Shown here: positions 1 to 13,025 of the stretch, piece after piece | Layout: every line of letters starts with the position of its first letter | Position numbering within the stretch: position 1 is the first letter of the stretch | Assembly: GCA_002425245.1 (NCBI GenBank) | Contig: DILW01000171.1 | Span: 11,429 to 75,428 of the forward strand | DNA length: 64,000 nt | Source of the DNA: Betaproteobacteria bacterium UBA5582 | GTDB lineage: Bacteria > Pseudomonadota > Gammaproteobacteria > Burkholderiales > Rhodocyclaceae | Reading direction: 5' to 3' | Translations under genes and position numbers: made by a program | The notes under the pieces: model-generated | The model's input: only the letters and a program-made list of their open reading frames with translations | The model's database searches: none | Told to the model about the DNA's origin: nothing

Positions 1-1
1 G

Positions 2-3528
<3,527 letters not shown>

Positions 3529-3532
<4 letters not shown>

Positions 3533-4665
3533 CACCCTTATTGCCCAAGCAAAGCATCCTCGTTGTCGACGACACACCGGACAACATCACCATCCTCAGT
3601 GATGTGCTCGCCGCCGATTACCGCATCCGAGTTGCCACCTCCGGTGAAAAGGCATTGAAGATCGTCTATTCGGACGAGCCGCCCGATCTGATCCTGCTCG
3701 ACATCATGATGCCGGGCCTGTCCGGCCTGGAAATCTGCCGACGGCTCAAGGCCAATCCTGACCGCCGGCGCATCCCGATCATTTTCGTCACCGCCATGAG
3801 CAGCACCGAAGACGAGGAACGCGGCCTCGAACTGGGTGCCGTCGATTACATCACCAAGCCGATCAGCCCGCCCATCGTCAAGGCCCGCGTGCGCACCCAC
3901 CTGGCGCTCTACGACCAGTCGCGCGAACTTGAACGGATGGTCCGCCAGCGCACCCACGAATTGCTCACCACCCGCCAGCAGATCATTCGCCGGCTTGGCC
4001 GGGCCGCCGAATTCAAGGACAACGAGACCGGCAATCATGTGCTGCGCATGAGCCACTACGCCCGGCTGATTGCCGCTGCCCACGGTCTGGGCGAAGAAAC
4101 CACCAGCATCATCTTCAACACGGCGCCGATGCACGACATCGGCAAGATCGGCATTCCCGATTCGATCCTGCTCAAGCCAGGCAAGCTCGACGCCGAGGAA
4201 TGGAAGATCATGCACCAGCACCCGATCATGGGCGCCGAAATCATCGGCAAGCATGACAACGAACTGCTGGAAACGGCACGCATCATTGCCCTCACCCATC
4301 ACGAAAAGTGGGACGGCAGCGGCTACCCGCGCCGCCTCAAGGGCGAGGACATTCCCCTGGAGGGCCGCATCGTCGCCATCGCTGACGTGTTCGACGCCCT
4401 GGTCTCGGTCCGCCCGTACAAGCCCGCTTTCACCCTGGAACAGGCGCTCAACCTGATGGAACAGCAGACCGGTAGTCATTTCGACCCGCAGCTGATGCAG
4501 GCTTTTCACCGCACCCTGCCTGAAATATTGCGCATCCGCGACATCTACGCCGACGAAAATGGCGCCCTCACCGACCTCGAATTCCAGATCCGCGAAATCT
4601 ACGACCACCGCAACGATCCCACCGGTTATCCCGGCGTATTGACCAGCGCCAAGGATAGGGACTGA
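3529..4665 (+). CDS. Response regulator with HD-GYP c-di-GMP phosphodiesterase domain (RpfG-like)
   Basis: Residues 1-125 are a receiver domain (ILVVDDTPDN; phospho-acceptor Asp in LILLDIMMPG). After a linker helix, an HD-GYP domain follows with MHDIGKIGIP (HD pair), HHEKWDGSGYP (GYP signature) and IVAIADVFDAL. Such proteins hydrolyse cyclic di-GMP when phosphorylated. The 378-residue length is usual. The start overlaps the stop of the upstream hybrid kinase, which suggests a cognate phosphorelay to c-di-GMP turnover (inference from coupling). All metal-binding motifs expected for activity can be seen. Confidence 0.93.
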
Positions 4666-4791
4666 CGCACCGGTCTCCTGGCCAGAAAGGAATGCAGAAG
4701 CTCATCCATACCCAGGAAAGACAAATGGCATATTTTTGGCTGACTCGTGTACAGTATCGACCAGCCCTTTGTCATAGCCTGGAGATACACG

Positions 4792-6258
4792 GTGAGTGGA
4801 GCACTGGAATTCGAGTTCCGTTTCGGAAAGAAGGGGAAAAGCGCCTCAAACAACAGGGCCTTCCGTATCCTGGTCATGGCCGACCTCGCCGGACAGCAGG
4901 AACGCCCGCAAACACTGGCCAGTCGCACGCCGGTCAAGGTCGATATGGACAGCATCGGCAAGCTGATGGCGACCGTCGCACCGAGCGTTTACCCGCCGCC
5001 GGCACCAGGTGACCAAGGGAGCACACCGCAGCCGCTGCGCTTCACCCGACTGGAAAACCTGCATCCGGAAGCCATCTACCTTGGCAGCAAGGTCTTCGCC
5101 GAGCTGCGGCACCAGCGCGAAGCCTTGCTGGACCCCTTGCGCTTCGAGGAAACGGCCAGTGCGCTCGGTCTGTCAACCACACCCGAAGCCGCGCCAGCCG
5201 GCACGGAAAGCGATGCCGACACCCTCAGCCGCCTGTTCGGCAAGGTTGCCCGACAAGCGCCATCGGGCGCCGCTGCCGCCATCAACCAGCTGGTCCGCGA
5301 TGTCGTTTCTCCCCATGTCGTGAGCGACAACCGTGCCGCCCGCAACCGGGCGCTGGCGCAATTCGACCAGTGCATAGGCGAGCGCATGCGGCAACTCCTG
5401 CACGATCCAGCCTTCCGGAACCTGGAGTCGGCCTGGCGCGGACTGTGGCAACTGGTCAGCGAACTGGAAGGCAACGACGACCTGGAAATCAGCGTGCTCG
5501 ACCTCTCCCGCGCCGAACTGGAGGCCGACCTGCTCGACAACAACGGCAAAGGCCTGCACGCCGCACTCGCCGAATCGACGGGCGAAGACGGGCCATGGTC
5601 GCTGCTCACGGCCGATTTCGCCTTCGCTGCCGACGCTACCGATCTGTGCATGCTGGCAGCGCTGGCGTGGCTGGCGCGTGAACACGATGCCCCCTTGCTG
5701 GCAGCGGCCCGGCCGACACTGGTCGGCTGCCCGGGCCCCGAACAATTGCTCCAGCCCGCCCACTGGCAGGCACTGCCAACGCCGCTGGGTGAGGCCTGGC
5801 AGGCACTGCGCCAGCGCCCCGAAGCTGCCTGGCTGGGCCTGGTCATGCCTCGCCTGCTCGGTCGCCTACCCTATGGCAAGGCGACCGACCCGGTCAGCGC
5901 ATTCAGTTTCGAGGAATTCGACGGTATCCGGCAGCACGAGGATTTTTCCTGGGACAGCCCGGTGTATTCACTTGCCCGCCTGGCCGGCGAAGCCTTCGCC
6001 GACGAAGGCTGGGAGATGGACACTGCCGGCTACCTGGAAGTCGGCCCACTGCCCAGCTATGTTTTCCGCGACGAGAACGGCGATTCGAAACAGCAGCCCT
6101 GTGCCGAAGTGATGCTCGGCGAGGCTGCCGCCAATGCCCTGCTGGCCCGTGGCATCATGCCCATGCTCAGCTACCGCAACCGCGACGCGGCGCGCCTGCT
6201 GCGCTGGCAGTCGGTCGCCACTCCGGCCCGGCCGCTGGCCGGAGTGTTCAGCCGTTGA
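4792..6258 (+). CDS. Lone TssB/TssC-like contractile-sheath protein
   Basis: About 488 residues. The N-terminal ~70 residues resemble TssB/VipA (FRILVMADLAG, then TPVKVDMDSIGKLM). The rest resembles TssC/VipB (INQLVRDVVSPHVV, FRNLESAWRGLWQLV, VMPRLLGRLPYG, FSFEEF). In type VI secretion TssB and TssC are separate and together build the contractile sheath; here both signatures sit in one short protein and no other T6SS gene is nearby. I chose the GTG at 4792 because GGAG lies 7 nt upstream and the reading from ATG 4747 adds an unlike-family leader. It could be a degenerate or repurposed sheath homologue. Function in this setting is unknown. Confidence 0.72.
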   Translation: MSGALEFEFRFGKKGKSASNNRAFRILVMADLAGQQERPQTLASRTPVKVDMDSIGKLMATVAPSVYPPPAPGDQGSTPQPLRFTRLENLHPEAIYLGSKVFAELRHQREALLDPLRFEETASALGLSTTPEAAPAGTESDADTLSRLFGKVARQAPSGAAAAINQLVRDVVSPHVVSDNRAARNRALAQFDQCIGERMRQLLHDPAFRNLESAWRGLWQLVSELEGNDDLEISVLDLSRAELEADLLDNNGKGLHAALAESTGEDGPWSLLTADFAFAADATDLCMLAALAWLAREHDAPLLAAARPTLVGCPGPEQLLQPAHWQALPTPLGEAWQALRQRPEAAWLGLVMPRLLGRLPYGKATDPVSAFSFEEFDGIRQHEDFSWDSPVYSLARLAGEAFADEGWEMDTAGYLEVGPLPSYVFRDENGDSKQQPCAEVMLGEAAANALLARGIMPMLSYRNRDAARLLRWQSVATPARPLAGVFSR

Positions 6259-6276
6259 TCGGCGTTCGCGCCGGCC

Positions 6277-6729
6277 CTATTCCGGCTGGCGCGAATCGAT
6301 GCTCAAGGTTACCGGTCCGTCGTTGACCAGGGAAACCTGCATGTCGGCGCCAAACACCCCGGTCGGCACCGGCTTGCCCAGCGCCGCCGCCAGTTTGTCG
6401 ACAAAGGTAGCGAACAGCGGCCCGGAGATATCGCCCCTGGCGGCGCGCCCCCACGACGGCCGGTTGCCCTTCTTCACCGAGGCATAGAGAGTGAATTGCG
6501 ACACGGCCAGGATCTCGCCGCCAGCGTCGACGACGCTGCGGTTCATCACCCCGTCGGCGTCGGCAAACAAACGCAGGCGTACCAACTTACCAGCCATCCA
6601 GTCGAGGTCGGCGTCACCGTCGCCTTCCTCGAAACCAGCCAGGACCAACAGGCCCGGCCCGATACGGCCGGTGACGGCGCCATCAACGGTCACCTCGGCC
6701 GACTTCACGCGTTGCACGACAACCCGCAT
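6277..6729 (-). CDS. dtd: D-aminoacyl-tRNA deacylase
   Basis: Cytosolic proofreading enzyme that hydrolyses D-amino acids (and glycine mischarged on tRNA-Ala) from tRNA. The 150 residues match the family length. Both signature motifs are present: SQFTLYASVKKGNRPSW around residues 77-93 and the Gly-Pro-containing NDGPVTLSID near the C-terminus. The start at 6729 (MRVVVQRV) has a GGAAAGAAG ribosome-binding site; the longer open frame upstream is GC-driven and not part of the gene. It converges with the TssBC-like gene 18 bp away. Confidence 0.97.
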   Translation of the reverse strand: MRVVVQRVKSAEVTVDGAVTGRIGPGLLVLAGFEEGDGDADLDWMAGKLVRLRLFADADGVMNRSVVDAGGEILAVSQFTLYASVKKGNRPSWGRAARGDISGPLFATFVDKLAAALGKPVPTGVFGADMQVSLVNDGPVTLSIDSRQPE

Positions 6730-6757
6730 CGTCTTCTTCCTTTCTTGATCGAATCGA

Positions 6758-7576
6758 TCAGTAACGCGCCCGGAAATGCCACTCGCCGGGTGCCATGTCG
6801 TTGGTGATCGCCCGCCGCGTCGCCTCGTCGATGCGTGGATCGTCGATGGCGTACAGGCCGCACAGGCGCAAGGCGCGACGCACGCTGACCTGGGTGCCGA
6901 GGTATTCGTAAACGACGCGGGCACAGCAGGGCATCCGCTCCTCGCTGCCGGACACCCCGAGCTTGAGGCCGCTGAGCCGCGAAACCCGGTTCTTGAACGA
7001 GGGAAACAGGATGGTCTGGGTCATTTCCAGCCCGGTCAGCGTTTCATAGTCGTTGAGGAAGATGCGGTCGGTGAGCAGGTGTACCAGGCCGAGGTAGACC
7101 CCGTGGTAGGTCTTGCCCTGGGTGTCGTCGTTGAGCCGTTCGGTGCGCTGGTAATGGACGCTGTCGCCATCGCGGCGCAGGGTCACCAGGGTACGCAGGA
7201 TCTTGCCGGGGCAGGCCATCGACAGGTAGGTCTCGAAATAGCTGCCGAGAAAGCGGTCGAGTCCGGCGCTGCCGATCGCCCGCAGGTGCGCCAGATGGCC
7301 GGCCTCCGGGCCATTGTCGGCGGGCGGTGGTGCATCCGATGGCAAAGGGCGCAACTGCACCAGACGCTCGAACTGTGCGCTGGGTAGCAGGATTTCGTGT
7401 TCCTCGACGCCGAAGAAGGCGCATAGGCGGCGCAGGGTATGGCCGCCCGGACGATAGCGCCCGGACAGGTAACGATTGAACTGCGGCCGGTTGATCCCGA
7501 GCCGCCGGCACACCTCGGCAATCGACTTGTAGAAGCTGCACAGCAGGCGCAGGTTGCGCGCGAAGTCCTCGTTCAT
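6758..7576 (-). CDS. Helix-turn-helix transcriptional regulator
   Basis: 272 residues. An N-terminal lambda-repressor-type HTH (residues about 5-60: SIAEVCRRLGINRPQFNRYL followed by SGRYRPGG) is followed by a ~200-residue region I cannot assign, probably effector binding. The start at 7576 (MNEDFARN) is preceded by GGGGGAAGACG. It is divergent from the symporter-aspA-asparaginase operon, with about 206 bp between starts containing several inverted repeats, so it is the likely local regulator of amino-acid catabolism (inference). Confidence 0.8.
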   Translation of the reverse strand: MNEDFARNLRLLCSFYKSIAEVCRRLGINRPQFNRYLSGRYRPGGHTLRRLCAFFGVEEHEILLPSAQFERLVQLRPLPSDAPPPADNGPEAGHLAHLRAIGSAGLDRFLGSYFETYLSMACPGKILRTLVTLRRDGDSVHYQRTERLNDDTQGKTYHGVYLGLVHLLTDRIFLNDYETLTGLEMTQTILFPSFKNRVSRLSGLKLGVSGSEERMPCCARVVYEYLGTQVSVRRALRLCGLYAIDDPRIDEATRRAITNDMAPGEWHFRARY

Positions 7577-7597
7577 CGTCTTCCCCCGGCAAGAGAC

Positions 7598-7686
7598 TGG
7601 CGCAGTATGGCGCAGTTCTCGCGCCAATTGGCGACTATCTGCACCAGATCGGCAAATCCCCTTGTGCTGTCACATTTGGTCAAATG
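7598..7686. promoter_or_regulatory. Candidate operators in divergent promoter region
   Basis: Between the HTH regulator (start 7576) and the symporter (start 7783). Two copies of TGGCGCAGT (7598-7606, 7608-7616); the second forms an inverted repeat TGGCGC-N7-GCGCCA (7608-7626). Further on is CATTTGGTCAAATG (7673-7686), a symmetric site within a longer imperfect dyad starting TGTCA. These are plausible binding sites for the adjacent regulator; no experimental support. Confidence 0.4.
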
Positions 7687-7782
7687 ACATCGCAGACTGT
7701 CACAAGACAGCGCCGCGGCGACGACCGCAATGTTGAGAGAGCCAGCACCACCCCGTCCTCACCAATCCAGGAGATAACCACC

Positions 7783-9240
7783 ATGCTTGACCTGTTGAAC
7801 GACCTGCTCTGGAGCAAGGTCCTGATCGTTGTCCTGATCGGCCTTGGCCTCTGGTTCACCATCGGTTCGCGCTTTGTCCAGTTCCGCTATTTCGGCCGCA
7901 TGTTCCGCATCCTCGGCGCCAACCAGGCCTTTGCCCGCGACAAGTACGGCCACCTGTCGTCGTTCCAGGCCCTGATGCTTTCGGTTGCCGGCCGCGTCGG
8001 CGGCGGCAACATCGCCGGCGTCGCCGTCGCCATCACCCTGGGTGGCCCCGGCGCCATCTTCTGGATGTGGGTGATCGGCCTGATCGGCATGGCCACCAGC
8101 TACTTCGAGTGCACCCTGGCCCAGGCCTACAAGCAGGCCGAAGCCGACGGCACCTACCGTGGCGGCCCGGCGCATTACATCGCCCGTGGCATGGGCGCCA
8201 AGTGGAAATGGCTGGCGGCCGTCTATTCGGTGCTGCTGCTGGTCACCTTTGGCTTCGGTTTCAACGCGCTGCAGTCCTACTCGGTTGCCACCTCGGTCAA
8301 TGACGCCTTCGGCATTCCCGTGCTGGCGTCCGGCATTGCCCTCGCGGTCATCGTTGCCGGCATTGTCTTTGGCGGCGTGCGCCGCATCGCCAGCGTCGCC
8401 GAATTTCTGGTGCCGATCATGGCGGTCGGCTACATCGCCATCGCCGTCATCGTCATCGGCATGAACCTTGAAGCCGTGCCCGCCGTCCTCGCCCTCATCG
8501 TCAAGAGCGCTTTCGGTCTGGAGCCGGCCATCGGTGGCGGCATTGGCGCTGCCATCCTGATGGGCGTCAAGCGCGGCCTGTTCTCCAATGAAGCCGGTCT
8601 CGGCAGCGCGCCCAATGTCGCCGCCGTCGCCTATGTGCCGCACCCGGCCAGCCAGGGCATCGTCCAGGCCTTCTCGGTCTTCATCGATACCCTGATCATC
8701 TGTTCCTGCACCGCCTTCATCGTCCTCCTCGGCAACGTCTACCAGCCGGGCATGGCCACCGAAATGGGCGGCGTTGCGCTGACCCAGGCTTCGCTCGCCG
8801 GCATTGTCGGCGAATGGGGTCGCGTCTTCGTCAGCGTCGCGCTGATGCTGTTCGGCTTCACCACCATGGTCTACAACTACTACCTCGGTGAAAACAGCCT
8901 GAGCTATTTCACTGGCGACAACCGCGGCGTACTCGTGATCTACCGCGTTCTGGTCATCGCCCTGTGCGGCTGGGGCGCGACCACCGACCTCGGCACCGCC
9001 TTCGCCTTCGCCGACGTGACCATGGGCCTGCTCGCCCTGGCCAACCTGTTCGCCCTGGTGATGCTGTTCAAGACCGGCCTGCGCCTGATGAACGACTACG
9101 ACCGCCAGATCGATGCCGGCATCACCGAACCCGTCTTCGACGCCAGCCGCTTCGCCGATCTCGACATCGACAGCAAGGCCTGGAAGCTGGAACCGGCCGA
9201 CGCCGAACAGGCTAGCAAGCTGCGCAACGCCTCCTCCTGA
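7783..9240 (+). CDS. Sodium:amino-acid symporter, AGCS (alanine or glycine:cation) family
   Basis: Inner-membrane symporter of 485 residues with about 11 hydrophobic segments. The AGCS signature region is clear: SVAGRVGGGNIAGVAVAITLGGPGAIFWMW near residues 65-95 and the later GVKRGLFSNEAGLGSAP. The family moves alanine, glycine or related small amino acids with Na+. The start ATG at 7783 follows AGGAG by 9 nt. It lies 83 bp upstream of aspA and an asparaginase, so asparagine or aspartate is a reasonable substrate here (inference from context; alanine is the family default). Confidence 0.92.
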   Translation: MLDLLNDLLWSKVLIVVLIGLGLWFTIGSRFVQFRYFGRMFRILGANQAFARDKYGHLSSFQALMLSVAGRVGGGNIAGVAVAITLGGPGAIFWMWVIGLIGMATSYFECTLAQAYKQAEADGTYRGGPAHYIARGMGAKWKWLAAVYSVLLLVTFGFGFNALQSYSVATSVNDAFGIPVLASGIALAVIVAGIVFGGVRRIASVAEFLVPIMAVGYIAIAVIVIGMNLEAVPAVLALIVKSAFGLEPAIGGGIGAAILMGVKRGLFSNEAGLGSAPNVAAVAYVPHPASQGIVQAFSVFIDTLIICSCTAFIVLLGNVYQPGMATEMGGVALTQASLAGIVGEWGRVFVSVALMLFGFTTMVYNYYLGENSLSYFTGDNRGVLVIYRVLVIALCGWGATTDLGTAFAFADVTMGLLALANLFALVMLFKTGLRLMNDYDRQIDAGITEPVFDASRFADLDIDSKAWKLEPADAEQASKLRNASS

Positions 9241-9323
9241 GTCTGCCAGAACCTGCAGACACGCCGGTCCGGGGCTACTGCCCCGGCCGGCACCCACCAA
9301 CAACGACAGGACATCCCCACACC

Positions 9324-10723
<1,400 letters not shown>

Positions 10724-10727
<4 letters not shown>

Positions 10728-11728
10728 GCCGCGTCCTCATCCTGCACACCGGCGGCACCATCGGCATGGCCGCCGCCCCCGGCGGCTACCGGCCGATGGC
10801 CGGTTTCCCCGCCCGCCTGCGCGAGCAGCTCGGTGCCCACGCCGGCAGCCGCCTGCCCGACTACGACATCGTCGAGCTGCCGCCGATCGACAGCGCCGAC
10901 CTGCGTCCCGGTCACTGGGCGGTGATCGCCCGGTCCCTGCTTGAGCGCTGGGACGACTACGACGGTTTCGTCGTCCTGCACGGCACCGATACCATGGCCT
11001 GGAGCGCCTCGGCGCTCTCCTTCATGCTGCGCGGCACCGACCGCCCGGTGATCTTCACCGGTTCCCAGATTCCCCTCGTCGAACCGCGCAGCGACGCCCT
11101 CGACAATGTCGAGGCGGCACTGCTGTTCGCCGCCACCGAGCCGGTACGCGAGGTCGGCCTCTACTTCGGCCACCGGCTGCTGCGCGGCAACCGCAGCCGC
11201 AAGCTGGCCACCGCCCAGTTCGATGCCTTCGACTCGCCCAACTGCCCACCGCTGGCCGAAGTCGGCATCGACATCACGCTGCACCGCGAACGCATCGTCA
11301 GCCCCGGCGACAGGTGCTTTCTCGTTCCCGAGTTCGACGACCCGGCTGTCGCCATCCTCACCGTCCACCCCGGCATTGCCGGGAGCACGGTCGACGCCCT
11401 GACAGCCAACCCGCGCATCCGCGGCCTGATCCTGCAAACCTATGGCGTCGGCAATGCGCCGCAGGGCGACCGCGAACTGATTGCCGCCCTGGAACGCGCC
11501 GCCGCCCGCGGCCTGGTTCTGCTCAACACCACGCAATGCCTGGTCGGCAGCGTGATCCAGGAAACCTATGCCACCGGCGCCGCCCTCGCCCGCATCGGCG
11601 TCGTCCCGGCCGGCGACATGACGCTGGAAGCCGCTTTTGCCAAGCTGCACTTCCTGCTCGCCAGCGAGCAGGACCCCGACCGCATCCGCGACGCCCTGCG
11701 CCAGAACTGGTGCGGGGAAAGGAGCTGA
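10724..11728 (+). CDS. ansA: L-asparaginase (type I-like, cytosolic)
   Basis: Hydrolyses L-asparagine to aspartate and ammonia. 334 residues. The first catalytic threonine lies in the N-terminal LHTGGTIGMA (residues 6-15), the second in VVLHGTDTMAWSA, with TGSQIP and the RSDALDN region following. No signal peptide, consistent with the cytosolic type. The start overlaps the aspA stop, so it belongs to the same transcript. A 24-bp palindrome carrying a parS core follows the stop. Confidence 0.92.
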
Positions 11729-11731
11729 AGG

Positions 11732-11755
11732 CGGCGGTTTCACGTGAAACCGCCG
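11732..11755. promoter_or_regulatory. parS: parS-like centromere site inside a 24-bp perfect palindrome
   Basis: The core GTTTCACGTGAAAC (11737-11750) is the classical ParB-binding parS sequence. Symmetry extends five more base pairs each side (11732-11755) with G/C arms. It lies 3 bp after the asparaginase stop, about 47 kb from dnaA in this assembly (about 13 kb once the 34 kb transposon insertion is removed). parS sites cluster near origins. The GC-rich arms could also act as a weak hairpin at the end of the asparaginase transcript. Confidence 0.82.
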
Positions 11756-11882
11756 TTCGTCTTGTGCCTCCCTCCGTACGTTCAACTAGCGAATCATCAA
11801 GCACCGATATTGGACTAAACTCCGGTTCAGGTGAGCTTGTCCGGGATTCGCGTCCAACAGCGTCCGGCAGGGGGGAAAACAC

Positions 11883-13025
11883 ATGCAACTTGAAACGTTC
11901 CGCTATACGTCGCGCAAGGGCTGGGATCGCCAGCCGGACCAGCAGCTGGATTCGCCCGACACCCTGGTGCTGGTGTTTGGCCCGGCCGACCTGAACGAGC
12001 TGCAGGCGCCCCTGTCCGCGCTGCGCGCCTGCTACCCCCAGGCCGTCTGGGCGGGTGCCTCGACCGCCGGAGAGATCCTTGATCGCAGCATCGACGACGA
12101 CACGCTGACCGTCGCTGTCGCCCGTTTCGCCCACACCGGCTTGCGTGCGGTAACGCACAGCCTGGCCGGTGCCGGCGATTCCTACGACGCCGCCAGCACC
12201 ATCGCCCGCCAGCTCGATGCCGGCGATCTACGCGGTATCCTGGTCTTCGCCGATGGTCTGCACGTCAATGGTTCCGAGCTGGCCCGCGGCTTTGCTTCGG
12301 CCCTGCCCTCGGGCATCGTGGTCACTGGTGGTCTGGCAGGTGACGGCAGCCGCTTTGCCCATACCTGGGTACTTGGCCAGGCAGCGCCGACCAGCGGTGC
12401 CATCGTCGCCATCGGTTTCTACGGTAAACACATCAAGCTGGATCACGGCAGCGCGGGCGGCTGGGATGTCCTCGGCATCGAGCGCAAGGTGACCCGGGCC
12501 AGCAGCAATGTCCTCTTCGAACTCGACGGCCAGCCGGCCCTGCCGCTCTACCGCAAGTACCTCGGCGAGCGCGCCGACGACCTGCCGGCCAGCGGGCTGC
12601 TCTTCCCGCTCGCCATCCACAGCGGCAACGATCACGACGAGGTGACGGTACGCACTATCCTCGGCATCGACGAAGCGCAGCAATCGATCACCTTCGCCGG
12701 CGACATTCCCGAAGGCGCCACGGTACAACTGATGCGCGCCAATTTCGAACGGCTGATCGACGGTGCCGCCCGCGCCGCCGAACACTGTCACGCCGGCCAC
12801 ACCGACGATCCGGTACTGGCGCTGGCGATCAGTTGTGTGGGCCGTCGTGAGGTGCTCAAGGAACGCTGTGAAGAAGAGCTCGAAGCGGTGCTCGATACCC
12901 TGCCGCCGAGTACCCGCATGGTCGGCTTTTACGCCTACGGCGAGCTTTCGCCCCTGCGTGGCAATTGCTGCGACCTGCACAACCAGACCATGACACTCAC
13001 CCTGATCCGGGAAGACCTGGCATGA
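11883..13025 (+). CDS. FIST-domain sensory protein
   Basis: 380 residues with FIST_N (about 25-220: WAGASTAGEIL, VTGGLAGDGSRF) followed by FIST_C (about 225-360: LYRKYLGERA, FYAYGELSPL). FIST domains are ligand-binding sensory modules, proposed to bind small molecules such as amino acids, and are commonly found beside signalling genes. The stop overlaps the start of a hybrid kinase (ATGA), suggesting that the FIST protein feeds a signal into that kinase. No enzymatic motif seen. Confidence 0.88.
   Translation: MQLETFRYTSRKGWDRQPDQQLDSPDTLVLVFGPADLNELQAPLSALRACYPQAVWAGASTAGEILDRSIDDDTLTVAVARFAHTGLRAVTHSLAGAGDSYDAASTIARQLDAGDLRGILVFADGLHVNGSELARGFASALPSGIVVTGGLAGDGSRFAHTWVLGQAAPTSGAIVAIGFYGKHIKLDHGSAGGWDVLGIERKVTRASSNVLFELDGQPALPLYRKYLGERADDLPASGLLFPLAIHSGNDHDEVTVRTILGIDEAQQSITFAGDIPEGATVQLMRANFERLIDGAARAAEHCHAGHTDDPVLALAISCVGRREVLKERCEEELEAVLDTLPPSTRMVGFYAYGELSPLRGNCCDLHNQTMTLTLIREDLA

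Noticed and set aside
4681..4791. LexA-like or sigma-70 promoter near TACAGTAT
   Set aside because: Spacing between candidate -35 and -10 is wrong and the dyad is incomplete.
7759..9303. 514-residue minus-strand open frame over the symporter
   Set aside because: Mirror of a high-GC gene; Gly/Asp/His-rich composition with no family resemblance.
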